A DNA stretch of 34,584 bases from NCBI GenBank assembly GCA_944391375.1, contig CALXTJ010000011.1:1-34584 (forward strand). Reading direction: 5' to 3'. This DNA comes from an uncultured Alphaproteobacteria bacterium (lineage in GTDB: Bacteria > Pseudomonadota > Alphaproteobacteria > RF32 > CAG-239). Below are positions 8,713-17,140 of the stretch, piece by piece. The translations under genes were made by a program, and so were the position numbers. The first letter of the stretch is position 1, and each line of letters opens with the position of its first letter. The notes beneath the pieces were generated by a model. It saw only the letters and a program-made list of their open reading frames with translations, was not told the DNA's origin and did not search any database.

Positions 8713-8740
8713 AAAACCGCCGGTTGATGCCGGCGGTTTT
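8713..8740. terminator. Terminator between the tandem units and fba
   Basis: The 11-bp stem AAAACCGCCGG/CCGGCGGTTTT is followed by a T-run on the minus strand, 25 bp beyond the fba stop codon. It could also act on plus-strand transcripts. Confidence 0.8.
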
Positions 8741-8764
8741 ATGCAAAAAAGCTAGTTCGTAACC

Positions 8765-9799
8765 TTAGTAACGTTTAGCCATTTCAGAAAGCGGTATAAC
8801 CTTAATTTTATCGGCATACCCTGCGGCACCGAAAGCAATATAACGAGCTTCGCAAACTTTTTGCATTTCCTCAATGGCTGGTTTTAAGTATTTGCGAGGA
8901 TCAAACTCTTTGGGATTTTCGGCAAATACACGGCGAATTGCTCCGGTTATGGCCATACGGCAATCGGTATCAACATTAACCTTACGCACGCCGGATTTAA
9001 TACCTCTTACAATTTCCTCAACCGGAACACCGTAGGTCTGCGGAATGGCACCGCCGTAAGCATTGATTAAATCTTGCAATTCTTGCGGAACGGAAGAAGA
9101 GCCATGCATAACCATGTGCGTATTGGGTAACTTTTTATGGATTTTTTCAATAACATCAATAGCTAAAATTTCACCATCGGGTTTACGAGTAAATTTGTAA
9201 GCACCATGAGAAGTACCAACGGCAACCGCCAACGCATCAACATTGGTATCGGCCACAAACTGAGCAGCCTCGTCGGGATCGGTAACCAGACGCTTTTTAT
9301 CAATAACACCTTCGGCACCGTGACCGTCTTCTTTATCACCTTTACCGGTTTCCAATGAGCCGATAACACCCAACTCACCTTCTACCGAAGCTCCAACGGC
9401 ATGAGCACGGGCTACAACCTCTTTGGTAACTCTTACATTATATTCATAAGAAGACGGAGTTTTACCGTCTGCTTCCAAAGAGCCGTCCATCATAACCGAA
9501 GAATAGCCGTTGACTAAGGCTGATTGGCAGATATCAACCGAAGAACCGTGGTCTTGGTGAATACAAATCGGCAATTCAGGGAACATTTCAATACCGGCCT
9601 GTACCATATGGCGAATCATCGGATCGCCGGCAAACTTGCGGGCACCGGTTGAAGTTTGCAAAATAACCGGAGCATTAACTTTACGAGCAGCTTGCAAAAC
9701 GGCAATTACTTGTTCCATATCGTTAATATTAAAAGCCGGAACGCCATAGCCGTTTTCGGCTGCGTGGTCAAGAATCTGACGCATAGAAATCAAAGGCAT
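8765..9799 (-). CDS. fba: Class II fructose-1,6-bisphosphate aldolase
   Basis: A 344-aa zinc-dependent aldolase that cleaves fructose-1,6-bisphosphate to DHAP and glyceraldehyde-3-phosphate, or forms it in gluconeogenesis. HQDHG (81-85) carries catalytic Asp83 and zinc ligand His84. GTSHGAYK (195-202) and MHGSSS (231-236) supply further zinc and phosphate ligands. The length and the insertion around 270-300 (QTYGVPVEEIVRGIKSGVRK) fit the longer type found in many proteobacteria. The start follows AAGGAGAAAATA. It is monocistronic here, with a terminator beyond its stop and a 393-bp divergent region upstream that belongs mostly to the pilin leader. Confidence 0.96.
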   Translation of the reverse strand: MPLISMRQILDHAAENGYGVPAFNINDMEQVIAVLQAARKVNAPVILQTSTGARKFAGDPMIRHMVQAGIEMFPELPICIHQDHGSSVDICQSALVNGYSSVMMDGSLEADGKTPSSYEYNVRVTKEVVARAHAVGASVEGELGVIGSLETGKGDKEDGHGAEGVIDKKRLVTDPDEAAQFVADTNVDALAVAVGTSHGAYKFTRKPDGEILAIDVIEKIHKKLPNTHMVMHGSSSVPQELQDLINAYGGAIPQTYGVPVEEIVRGIKSGVRKVNVDTDCRMAITGAIRRVFAENPKEFDPRKYLKPAIEEMQKVCEARYIAFGAAGYADKIKVIPLSEMAKRY

Positions 9800-9929
9800 T
9801 ATTTTCTCCTTACAATATTATTTACAATCTTTTGAAAATATAAGCCAACCGCACAAATTTGCAAGCGTAAAGTTCGGAAAATAAACAGCCGGACTTGTTA
9901 TTACTAAAGATATATATCCACGCTAACCC

Positions 9930-9958
9930 TTGACAATTTTACCGAATTTTTCTACTCT
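9930..9958 (+). promoter_or_regulatory. Candidate promoter of the pilin leader RNA
   Basis: TTGACA (9930-9935), a 17-bp spacer and TACTCT. The -35 is perfect and the -10 weak. Transcription would begin near 9965, just before the first hairpin of the leader. Confidence 0.55.
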
Positions 9959-9966
9959 AAAACCAG

Positions 9967-10158
9967 ATAGCCGGTTGGCTATTCGGAACTTAACAATTCC
10001 TAATAGGGCATCTTACTTGGTATGAGGATGTAAAATTTTATACCTTCCGGCAATGGCCGGAAGGCGGTAAAATAAGCCTTGCGGTCAATATACCGCGCTA
10101 TTCTCTATTATAGTTGTTAACTTCCGGTCGCTTTTCAGGTTTTGAAAGCGATTTTTTT
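9967..10158 (+). ncRNA. Structured 5' leader RNA with terminator upstream of pilin-like gene
   Basis: The visible elements are: hairpin ATAGCC-GGTT-GGCTAT (9967-9982); a long-range closing stem, CGGAACTTAACAA (9984-9996) with TTGTTAACTTCCG (10114-10126), 12 of 13 paired; internal hairpins CCTTCCGG/CCGGAAGG (about 10043-10064) and GCGGT/ACCGC (about 10081-10096); and an intrinsic terminator ending 35 nt before the start codon. The design suggests transcription attenuation, by a riboswitch or a protein-binding leader. The ligand is unknown and I could not match it to a riboswitch class I remember. The HTH-gene leader (11099-11738) has the same order of elements. Confidence 0.6.
10128..10158 (+). 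terminator. Terminator inside the pilin leader
   Basis: The stem TCGCTTT/AAAGCGA is followed by TTTTTTT. It lies between the closing stem of the leader and the ribosome binding site, so the gene is expressed only by read-through. Confidence 0.75.
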
Positions 10159-10192
10159 ATTAAGTAAACTTATTAAAAAAAGGAAGCTAATT

Positions 10193-10906
10193 ATGAAAAA
10201 TTTTAATGAAAACGGTCGTTCAATGGTGGAAATGCTGGGCGTGTTAGCCATTATCGGTGTGTTATCGGTAGGTGGTATTGCCGGTTATTCCAAAGCCATG
10301 AACAAATATAAAATCAACAAAACAACCGATCAGGTATCCATGTTGGTCGCCAACATCAGAACTTTGTTCTCTTCACAAGGAAATTATACAGGTTTGAACA
10401 ACGGTCAAGCTATTAAGTTCGGCGTAGTTCCGGAAGATATGATAGAAAAGACAACAGGTGGGTCAGCCACGGGAAACTTAAAAAATGCTTTTGGTGGAGA
10501 GGTTGTTATAGCAGCATCCGGAGGTCGTCAAAACGGTGATGGTGAAGCCTTTAATATTGTATATAGTGGTTTATCTGCCGAAGCTTGCGTTACAATTGCC
10601 ACAGGTGACTGGGGTTCCGGTCAATCTTCCGGGTTAATAGCTATTGCCGCCGGAGCCTCTAAAAATTCAACTTCGGGAGCAACAACATCAACGGGTGAAG
10701 ATGACGAACCGATTACAACACAAAAGGGTGTAGATGCTGTACTTTTGGGCGTATCAACTGATCAAAGTGAAGCAGGGAGCAGTACTTCGGCGGCCATTGC
10801 GATTCCCGGAGGCAACAAAAACCCGACACCGATGAGTGTTACGAATGCAGTCAATGCCTGTGCTTGTACGGGCACAAATTGCGAAGTTGCTTGGAAGTAC
10901 TACTAA
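10193..10906 (+). CDS. Type IV pilin-like protein (GRSMVEM family)
   Basis: A 237-aa protein. The start is ATG 10193, preceded by AGGAAGCTAATT; an in-frame extension to 10142 would run through the terminator and is rejected. MKNFNENG is followed by RSMVEMLGVLAIIGVLSVGG, a class III (type IV pilin) signal with the expected Gly8 before the cut and Glu at +5 (residue 13), but Arg in place of the usual Phe at +1. The hydrophobic helix ends near residue 32. The rest is a Gly/Ser/Thr-rich globular domain with GDWGSG and a cysteine-containing tail (CACTGTNC, then AWKYY). It is paralogous to the protein at 30081-30698. The likely role is a pilin or pseudopilin secreted across the inner membrane; no pilus assembly genes are in the window. 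Confidence 0.85.
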   Translation: MKNFNENGRSMVEMLGVLAIIGVLSVGGIAGYSKAMNKYKINKTTDQVSMLVANIRTLFSSQGNYTGLNNGQAIKFGVVPEDMIEKTTGGSATGNLKNAFGGEVVIAASGGRQNGDGEAFNIVYSGLSAEACVTIATGDWGSGQSSGLIAIAAGASKNSTSGATTSTGEDDEPITTQKGVDAVLLGVSTDQSEAGSSTSAAIAIPGGNKNPTPMSVTNAVNACACTGTNCEVAWKYY

Positions 10907-10969
10907 TTTTTAAAAAAGTTTGTACGGCGGTGTTGCTATCCCCTATATGTGATACTGCTGTATAAAATG

Positions 10970-10998
10970 AAAATATTATGCTTTACACATAATATTTT
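10970..10998 (+). terminator. AT-rich hairpin after the pilin-like gene
   Basis: The 11-bp stem AAAATATTATG/CATAATATTTT with loop CTTTACA is followed by CCCC and not a T-run, so it may stabilise the mRNA end and not terminate. Confidence 0.4.
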
Positions 10999-11003
10999 CC
11001 CCT

Positions 11004-11045
11004 AAAAAATCTCCTCAAATCGTTAAGGTTTGAGGAGATTTTCTT
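11004..11045 (+). terminator. Terminator of the pilin-like gene
   Basis: The 14-bp stem AAAATCTCCTCAAA/TTTGAGGAGATTTT with a 9-nt loop is followed by CTT. The flanking A and T runs make it usable in both directions. Confidence 0.8.
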
Positions 11046-11098
11046 AATATCTTAAAAATTTTTGCTAATTGTTCTTGTAAAAATTTCAACTTGTTTTT

Positions 11099-11320
11099 AA
11101 TATAAACATTGTCGCCGGTTGGCGATGGTGCCTAACAAACATCATAATCCGTAGACGGCTCCTTGATAAGGGGAGTTCCCGATATAAGGCTATATGCACG
11201 AATAAGGGAGACTGAAGTCTATGGCAGTTTGTTAGCTCCCCGCTTTGTTACTACAAGGCGGTTTTTTTGCAACAGGAGCTTATGTTAAAGAAACATCTTG
11301 CAAAAAGGCAAACTTTCTTT
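11099..11320 (+). repeat. Leader/terminator module, tandem copy 1 (~222 bp)
   Basis: The module contains, in order: TATAAAC, which may be a -10 element; hairpin TCGCC-GGTT-GGCGA (11112-11125); CTAACAAAC (11132-11140), which pairs with GTTTGTTAG (11227-11235); internal hairpins including CTCC-TTGATAA-GGGG(AG), ATATA/TATAT and AGACT/AGTCT; an intrinsic terminator; and AGGAGCTT with an ATG that opens only 13 codons resembling the start of the HTH gene at 11739 before the next module begins. It is nearly identical to copy 2. There is no credible gene inside. Confidence 0.9.
11238..11268 (+). terminator. Terminator of leader module 1
   Basis: The stem CCGCTTTG/CAAGGCGG is followed by seven T. Confidence 0.85.
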
Positions 11321-11543
11321 AATATAAACATTGTCGCCGGTTGGCGATGGTGCCTAACAAACATCATAATCCGTAGACGGCTCCTTGATAAGGGGAGTTC
11401 CCGATATAAGGCTATATGCACGAATAAGGGAGACTGAAGTCTATGGCAGTTTGTTAGCTCCCCGCTTTGATTTTTCAAGGCGGTTTTTTTTGCAACAGGA
11501 GCTTATGTTAAAGAAACATCTTGCAAAAAGGCAAACTTTCTTT
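11321..11543 (+). repeat. Leader/terminator module, tandem copy 2 (~223 bp)
   Basis: It is almost identical to copy 1 through the structured part and differs mainly in the terminator loop. A candidate promoter spans the junction: TTGCAA at 11298-11303 and TATAAA at 11323-11328, with a long 19-bp spacer. The module ends with a ribosome binding site and the same short truncated start, MLKKHLAKRQTFF, which resembles MLNKQTRKKALRQTFY of the downstream HTH protein. Confidence 0.9.
11462..11491 (+). terminator. Terminator of leader module 2
   Basis: The stem CCGCTTTG/CAAGGCGG with loop ATTTTT is followed by eight T. Confidence 0.85.
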
Positions 11544-11738
11544 AGTATAAACATTGTCGTCGGTTGGCGATGGTGCCTAACAAACATCATCAATCAAATA
11601 CTCCTTGATAAGGGGAGTAGAGGAAATAAGCGTATTTTATATACGGCGAATAACTCTGACTGAGATTGACAGTTTGTTAGCTCCCCGCCTTGATTTTTCA
11701 AGGCGGTTTTTTGTAACAAAATATAGGAGCTGATTGAT
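11544..11738 (+). repeat. Leader/terminator module, tandem copy 3, directly upstream of the HTH gene
   Basis: A diverged copy that keeps the 5' hairpin region, CTAACAAAC (11577-11585) with GTTTGTTAG (11672-11680), the CTCCTTGATAAGGGGAG hairpin and the terminator. The central hairpin is rebuilt with different bases (CGTAT/ATACG in place of ATATA/TATAT in copies 1-2), a change that preserves pairing. The terminator is followed by AGGAGCTGATTGAT and the HTH start codon, so this copy is the actual leader of that gene. Confidence 0.85.
11685..11713 (+). terminator. Terminator of leader module 3
   Basis: The stem CCGCCTTG/CAAGGCGG with loop ATTTTT is followed by six T, 26 nt before the HTH start codon. 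Confidence 0.85.
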
Positions 11739-11996
11739 ATGCTAAATAAACAAACTCGCAAAAAAGCCTTAAGGCAAACTTTTTATGATTTATCTGTTCA
11801 ACTTACCAGGTTGCGGCAAGACAAAAATTTATCAATCGCCGATTTATCGGCTTTAAGTAAAATTCCTGACTTTTGGCTTGAATCTTTGGAAAGTAAAAGC
11901 TTTCCCTTTAATATCGGTTACTTAACTCAACTCGCCTCGTTTTATGATAAACGCATCAAAATTGAACTTGTTGATGTTGAAGATGATAATGGTTAA
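11739..11996 (+). CDS. Small helix-turn-helix (XRE-like) protein
   Basis: An 85-aa protein, MLNKQTRKKALRQTFYDLSV onward. Residues about 20-62 (LTRLRQDKNLSIADLSALSK, then IPDFWLESLE) fit the Cro/CI-type helix-turn-helix, and the rest is short and acidic. The start is supported by AGGAG 9-10 nt upstream. The gene sits behind three stacked leader/terminator modules, so its transcription is probably tightly attenuated. Degenerate copies of its first 13 codons occur at the end of modules 1 and 2. Targets are unknown. An inverted pair AAGGGAGCTT/AAGCTCCCTT (12011-12084) beyond its stop could form a distant terminator, but it overlaps the end of the convergent ABC gene. Confidence 0.75.
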   Translation: MLNKQTRKKALRQTFYDLSVQLTRLRQDKNLSIADLSALSKIPDFWLESLESKSFPFNIGYLTQLASFYDKRIKIELVDVEDDNG

Positions 11997-12033
11997 TCTT
12001 ATCTGAGTCCAAGGGAGCTTTATGTAAACTTTT

Positions 12034-13824
12034 TTAAAAAAATCCCGATGATTGCATTTGATAAAATTTATAGTAAGCTCCCTTTTTGTTTATTAAGTCT
12101 TGATGAGAGCCGGTTTCAATAATTTTGCCCTTATCCATAACAATCAGTTTATCCATTTCCCGCAAAGTGGATAAACGGTGGGCTATGGCAATTACCGTCT
12201 TCTTTTTCATTAGGCTTTGTAATGATTTTTGAATATACATCTCGCTTTCGCTATCAAGAGCTGAAGTCGCCTCATCCAAAATCAAAATCGGAGCATTTTT
12301 CAAAATGGCCCGAGCTATGGCGATTCGCTGCCGCTCACCTCCCGAGAGCATTACCCCTCTTTCCCCTACTTTACTGTTATATTGTTCGGGCAGGCTCATG
12401 ATAAAGTCATGAATATAGGCTTTTTTAGCCGCACTTATAACTTGTTTGTCGGTTGCTTTGGGGTTACCGTAACGAATATTTTCCATTATGGAACGATTAA
12501 ACAAAGTGCTCTCTTGCGGAATAACCGCAATATTTTTGCGTAAGCTTTCCTGTGTAACATCGGCAATATTTTGCCCGCTTATTAAAATGGAACCTTTTTG
12601 TAAATCGTAATAACGAAGTAACAACTTAATTAAAGTAGATTTTCCCGAACCGGAATGCCCGACCAGACCGATTTTTTCATTTTCACCGATTGCCAAAGTA
12701 AAGTTTTTAAACAGCGTTTTATTTTCCTTGTATTGATAGGTTATTTTGTTAATTTCAATATTGTTATGTTTAACTTTTAATATTTTGGCTTGCGGTTTAT
12801 CTTGCACTTCGCACGGTTTGGAGAGCAATTCCAATCCGTCATAAATGTTGCCGTACACCTGAACAAAATTGCTGGCAAAATAGCTCATGCTTCTTATGGA
12901 GTCAATCAAGGAAGCAATCAAAGAAGTGGCCAACACCACATCCGCCACGCTCATGTTATGTTTATACCAAAAATAAAAAATTAAGGAATAAGAAGCAATA
13001 TTCATAAAATCAAACAAAAATTGCGACAACCAACGAATATTAACATCTTTGTTCATTTCTTTGCGTTGGGCTTCGGCTGCCTCACGGGCGGCTTTAAAAA
13101 ACAAATGTTTTTCGTAAAAATAGTTGGCAAAACTTTTTACAAGTAAGCTGTTAGTAACTCCGTCCACAAAAATACCGTTAGCTACCGAATTTTTATTAGC
13201 CTTCATGGCCACATAGGAAGTGACATGTTTGCGAAGATAAATGGTAACCGCCATAAATAACAAATTAAACGTACCCAAAACCAAAGCCAGCTGTTTGTTG
13301 GCCAGTGCAATAAAGGTTAAGCTGGTAACAATTTCAATTATCGGCATGGATATACCAAATAAAATATGATAATACATATTTTCCACATTGGTCACGATAT
13401 TACGGACTTTGCCGGAAATGTTGCCGGAAAGTTCCTCTTCAAAAAAGCGGACGGAATGTTTGTGCACCAAAGTAAATAAATCTTTATATACTCTTAGGGT
13501 GGAAAAAGGCACAAAATAGGTTTCAAGTTTGCGTCTTAAGTACTCAAAACCGTTTAAGATTAAAAACACAGCCGCCATGGCCGACAGATACATTATTAAA
13601 GTTTGAGCAATATCGGGATATTTATCGGTATCGGATAACACGCCAATCATTTGAGCGGCAATATAATTTTGGGCTCTCATTAAAACTGCAGTGATTAAAA
13701 ACAGCACCAAAAAGCCCAAAGCCACATAGCGAGCCTGTTTGATGTATTTAAATAAAAACTTCCAAACCTGTGGTTTGGGAGATTGAGCGGGCGATTTAGC
13801 AGCGATTGTAGATTTGTTGTTCAT
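12034..13824 (-). CDS. ABC exporter, fused membrane and ATPase domains
   Basis: A 596-aa half-transporter of the MsbA/Atm1-like exporter type. ATG 13824 is preferred because GGAAGG lies 7 nt upstream; an in-frame extension to 13899 has no such support. The transmembrane domain (residues about 35-310) has the expected hydrophobic helices. The nucleotide-binding domain has Walker A GHSGSGKS (389-396), signature LSGGER (493-498), Walker B LILDEATSALD (about 514-524) and the H-loop His in AIAHRLSTL (549). It would work as a homodimer in the inner membrane. The substrate cannot be told from the sequence. A terminator hairpin of aspS lies upstream, so it is transcribed on its own. Confidence 0.92.
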   Translation of the reverse strand: MNNKSTIAAKSPAQSPKPQVWKFLFKYIKQARYVALGFLVLFLITAVLMRAQNYIAAQMIGVLSDTDKYPDIAQTLIMYLSAMAAVFLILNGFEYLRRKLETYFVPFSTLRVYKDLFTLVHKHSVRFFEEELSGNISGKVRNIVTNVENMYYHILFGISMPIIEIVTSLTFIALANKQLALVLGTFNLLFMAVTIYLRKHVTSYVAMKANKNSVANGIFVDGVTNSLLVKSFANYFYEKHLFFKAAREAAEAQRKEMNKDVNIRWLSQFLFDFMNIASYSLIFYFWYKHNMSVADVVLATSLIASLIDSIRSMSYFASNFVQVYGNIYDGLELLSKPCEVQDKPQAKILKVKHNNIEINKITYQYKENKTLFKNFTLAIGENEKIGLVGHSGSGKSTLIKLLLRYYDLQKGSILISGQNIADVTQESLRKNIAVIPQESTLFNRSIMENIRYGNPKATDKQVISAAKKAYIHDFIMSLPEQYNSKVGERGVMLSGGERQRIAIARAILKNAPILILDEATSALDSESEMYIQKSLQSLMKKKTVIAIAHRLSTLREMDKLIVMDKGKIIETGSHQDLINKKGAYYKFYQMQSSGFF

Positions 13825-13945
13825 AATGGAGCCTTCCAAATTAAGTTGCAAGCAGTTTATATCATCTTTAAGCACATTACAAGCCGTAAATATACCCATT
13901 GCTTTATTGACAGCTTCAATAACCTGGATTTTGAATTCTAATTTA

Positions 13946-13984
13946 AGGAACCCCGCTTTGTTTTTACAAGGCGGGGTTCTTTAA
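13946..13984 (-). terminator. Terminator of aspS
   Basis: A strong stem AAGAACCCCGCCTTG / CAAAGCGGGGTTCCTT on the minus strand, with loop TAAAAA, begins 16 nt after the aspS stop codon. Confidence 0.75.
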
Positions 13985-13999
13985 TTTGTGTAACTGCTT

Positions 14000-15766
14000 T
14001 TATTTTTCATCCAAATCAAGCTTAATATGCAGCTCTTTTAATTGCTCTTCGGTAACCGTATTCGGAGCCTGCATCATCAAGTCTTGAGCTTTTCCGTTTA
14101 ACGGGAAAATAATAACATCTCGTATAATCGGTTCGTCCAAAAGCAACATTACCGTACGGTCAATTCCCGGAGCACATCCGGCGTGCGGAGGAGCACCGTA
14201 TTTGAAAGCGTTAATCATACCGCCGAATTTGTTATCTACCACACTGTTATCATATCCGGCAATTTCAAAAGCTTTGTACATAATTTCCGGCTGATGATTA
14301 CGAACCGCACCTGAAGCCAGTTCCACACCGTTGCAAACCAAGTCGTACTGATAAGCCAAAATTTCCAACGGATTCTTGTTTAACAAAGCATCCAATCCGC
14401 CTTGCGGCATGGAAAATGGATTATGCGAAAATTCAACCGCACCGGTTTCTTCATTTTCCTCGTACATCGGAAAATCAACAATCCAGCAAATCTTGAATGA
14501 ATTATAATCAAACAAGCCCAACTCTTCGCCGAGTTTGTTACGAACCTTGCCGGCAAACTTATTAAGGACTTTAACATTACCGCCCATAAACAATACGGCA
14601 TCGCCTTCGGTTACTCCGAAAGTTTGTTTTAATTCAGCCATTTTTTCTTCGGAAAAGTATTTGGCAATACCCTTAGCTCCGTTGGCGGACAAGGCAACAT
14701 AAGCCATACCGCCCATATTTTCTTCTTTAGCATAGGCATCAAGCTTATCAAAAAACGAACGCGGTTTATCACCGGCTTTAGGAGCAACAATCGCTCGTAT
14801 CTGCTCGCCGTTTGCCACCTTGGCATCATAAACGCCAAACCCCGAGTTATTGAAAAAGGCGGTTGCGTCTTGAATGATTAAAGGATTACGCAAATCCGGT
14901 TTATCGGAACCGTATTTTAACATGGCCTCTCTAAACGGAATACGCACAAACGGTGCCTGATCAACCTTTTTACCGTTGGCAAACTTATTAAATACGCCGC
15001 CCATGGTATGTTCAATAACTCTAAAGACATCATCCTGAGTAACAAATGACATTTCCATATCAAGTTGATAAAATTCACCCGGGGAGCGGTCAGCTCTGGG
15101 GTCTTCATCCCGAAAGCACGGAGCAATCTGGAAATATTTATCAAAGCCCGATACCATCAACAACTGTTTAAATTGCTGCGGAGCTTGCGGTAAAGCGTAA
15201 AAGCGTCCCGGATTAAGACGCGACGGTACCAAAAAGTCACGAGCTCCTTCAGGTGAGGAAGCGGTTAAAATCGGCGTTTGATATTCAGTAAATCCCTGTT
15301 CGGTCATCAGCCTTCTGATTTCGGCAATAACCTTGGAACGCAAAATTATGTTATTATGGATTCTTTCTTTACGCAAATCCAAAAAACGATATTTCAAACG
15401 CAATTCTTCGGGAGCATCATCTTCCCCAAAGACCTGAATCGGCAAAACATCGGCCTTGGAGTAAATTGTCATTTTTTGCACTTTAATTTCAATATCGCCG
15501 GTCGGCATATTTTTATTAACGCTTTCTCTGGCAACAACCTCGCCTTCAAAACCGACAACGCTCTCAACGCGAATATTTTCAATTTGTGTAAATAAATCTG
15601 AGGAAGAATCAACCACGCACTGAGTTAAACCGTAATGATCTCGTAAATCCACAAAGCACAAATTGCCCAAATTGCGTTTACGATGTATCCAGCCGGCAAG
15701 TTTAACCTGTTTGCCGACATCCGAGCTACGGAGTTCTCCGCAGGTATGCGTACGATATTCGTTCAT
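14000..15766 (-). CDS. aspS: Aspartyl-tRNA synthetase
   Basis: A 588-aa bacterial-type class II synthetase. The N-terminal OB-fold anticodon-binding domain covers about 1-110 ([19 protein letters not shown]). The catalytic core includes SPEGARDF (171-178), class II motif 2 FRDEDPR (218-224) and motif 3 GCAPGIDR near the C-terminus. The bacterial GAD insertion domain (about 285-420) is present, as its full length requires. The start is ATG 15766 after GAGGAAAAA. It is divergent from rnd across a short AT-rich gap. Whether it charges only tRNA-Asp or also tRNA-Asn was not resolved. Confidence 0.97.
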   Translation of the reverse strand: MNEYRTHTCGELRSSDVGKQVKLAGWIHRKRNLGNLCFVDLRDHYGLTQCVVDSSSDLFTQIENIRVESVVGFEGEVVARESVNKNMPTGDIEIKVQKMTIYSKADVLPIQVFGEDDAPEELRLKYRFLDLRKERIHNNIILRSKVIAEIRRLMTEQGFTEYQTPILTASSPEGARDFLVPSRLNPGRFYALPQAPQQFKQLLMVSGFDKYFQIAPCFRDEDPRADRSPGEFYQLDMEMSFVTQDDVFRVIEHTMGGVFNKFANGKKVDQAPFVRIPFREAMLKYGSDKPDLRNPLIIQDATAFFNNSGFGVYDAKVANGEQIRAIVAPKAGDKPRSFFDKLDAYAKEENMGGMAYVALSANGAKGIAKYFSEEKMAELKQTFGVTEGDAVLFMGGNVKVLNKFAGKVRNKLGEELGLFDYNSFKICWIVDFPMYEENEETGAVEFSHNPFSMPQGGLDALLNKNPLEILAYQYDLVCNGVELASGAVRNHQPEIMYKAFEIAGYDNSVVDNKFGGMINAFKYGAPPHAGCAPGIDRTVMLLLDEPIIRDVIIFPLNGKAQDLMMQAPNTVTEEQLKELHIKLDLDEK

Positions 15767-15898
15767 TTTTTCCTCATTATATATTTAAAACAACTTTTTT
15801 AGTTGTAGAGCCGTTTGTCAAGAAAAGCAACAACAAAATTAAAAAAATATTAAGTAATCTCGGCTAGTTTGGAAAAAACACATTTAAGGATAACCGAC

Positions 15899-17074
15899 AT
15901 GCTTATTTCCACCACGGCCGAGTTACAAAACTTGTGCCAAAGTTTGACAGCCCAAAAATTTATTACCGTAGATTCGGAGTTTGTAAGAGAGAAGAGTTAT
16001 TTTCCCAAGCTTTGTCTGATACAGATTGCCTGGCAAGACGGTGCGGCCATTATTGATCCTCTGGCACCGAACATGGATTTAAGTTGTTTTTTGGAGGTTT
16101 TACAAAATCCGGATGTATTAAAAATTTTTCATTCCGGCCGACAGGATATTGAAATTTTTTATCAATTAAGCGGCAAAATTCCGCATCCTGTTTTTGATAC
16201 ACAAATTGCCGCCATGGTCTGCGGTTTCGGTTCATCGGTAAGTTACGGTAACTTGGTACAGGCCGTATGCAAAGTTGAATTGGATAAATCAAGTCGCTTA
16301 ACCGATTGGAGCAAACGCCCTTTGGATAACAAACAATTGGAATACGCCTTAAAAGATGTTACTTACTTGGTAGATTGTTACCGATATTTGGATAAATATT
16401 TGCAAGAGCATCAACGACAAGATTGGATAAAGGAAGAATTGGCGGACTTATGCGATGAAAAGCTCTATAAGCCCGATCCTGACAATGCGTGGTTAAAAAT
16501 TAAGCACTCCATACACTCCCCGCGTTTTTTGTGTTTATTAAAAGAATTGGCGGCCTGGCGAGAAAGACGAGCCATAAAGCACAACACCCCGCGGCATACC
16601 ATTATTCGTGATGAAATGTTGGTAAACATAGCTTCCGTTGCTCCGCAAACCGAACAGGAACTGGCCAAAGTTCGCAATATTCCGGCCGATGTGGTTCGCG
16701 GCAAACTCGGCAAAGAGATTTTACAAACCGTCAATCGGGCCTTAGACATGCCGTTTTCCGGTGAATTAAAAAAGATAGAACAAGCTCGGCAGGTACAAAT
16801 TCCTCCTTCGGCAAGTGCCCTCGTGGAAGTTTTGAAGCTGTTATTAAAAATTAAGAGCGAACAGCATCAGGTTGTGGCACAACTCATTGCCGATGAGCAA
16901 AATTTACGCGATATAGCCTGCGGTAATCACGACAAAACCAATCCGGCGTTATTGGGTTGGCGGTATGACATTTTCGGTCAATATGCTTTATCTTTTCGTA
17001 AGGGCAACTCCGTAATTAAATACGATACGGCACTAAAAGACATAGTTATCTGTGATGTTTCGGCAGAAAAATAA
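15899..17074 (+). CDS. rnd: Ribonuclease D
   Basis: A 391-aa 3'-5' exoribonuclease that trims the 3' ends of tRNAs and other small RNAs. ATG 15899 is chosen because AAGGA lies 8 nt upstream; a TTG at 15869 in the same frame lacks one. The DEDDy exonuclease site is visible as VDSEF (Asp25, Glu27), GRQDIEIF (Asp83) and LEYALKDVTYL (Tyr149, Asp153). One or two HRDC domains follow from about 210. The length is close to E. coli RNase D (375 aa). A tRNA-trimming exonuclease is of interest in a genome with rebuilt tRNA 3' ends, but it is 8 kb from the nearest tRNA and no link is implied. Confidence 0.95.
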   Translation: MLISTTAELQNLCQSLTAQKFITVDSEFVREKSYFPKLCLIQIAWQDGAAIIDPLAPNMDLSCFLEVLQNPDVLKIFHSGRQDIEIFYQLSGKIPHPVFDTQIAAMVCGFGSSVSYGNLVQAVCKVELDKSSRLTDWSKRPLDNKQLEYALKDVTYLVDCYRYLDKYLQEHQRQDWIKEELADLCDEKLYKPDPDNAWLKIKHSIHSPRFLCLLKELAAWRERRAIKHNTPRHTIIRDEMLVNIASVAPQTEQELAKVRNIPADVVRGKLGKEILQTVNRALDMPFSGELKKIEQARQVQIPPSASALVEVLKLLLKIKSEQHQVVAQLIADEQNLRDIACGNHDKTNPALLGWRYDIFGQYALSFRKGNSVIKYDTALKDIVICDVSAEK

Positions 17075-17140
17075 ACTTTATGTCAAGTTTTTGTTGATTT
17101 TATAAAATAAATGGATTAAAGTACATATAAAATTTTAATT

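Noticed and set aside
11121..11140. Fluoride riboswitch (GGCGATGGTG followed by AAAC)
   Set aside because: Only the first ten bases resemble the crcB motif. The conserved downstream pseudoknot segment is missing and the downstream gene is not a fluoride transporter.
11129..11236. Integron attC site (GCCTAAC ... GTTAGCT, about 105 bp apart)
   Set aside because: The left end fits RYYYAAC, but the right end does not fit GTTRRRY. The stem has no extrahelical base, a terminator and start codon follow directly, and no integron integrase is present.
11282..11663. Short proteins or leader peptides starting at MLKKHLAKRQTFF in modules 1 and 2
   Set aside because: After 13 codons they run into the next module's structured RNA, and module 1 itself has no upstream start codon for the same frame. 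They are best read as truncated gene starts.
11099..11738. Group I intron or retron RNA
   Set aside because: Units of about 222 bp are too short for a group I intron core, no reverse transcriptase is nearby, and each unit ends in an intrinsic terminator.
12011..12084. AAGGGAGCTT/AAGCTCCCTT inverted pair as a terminator of the HTH gene
   Set aside because: The loop is about 54 nt and the right arm lies within the end of the ABC gene. It may be chance or a weak structure.
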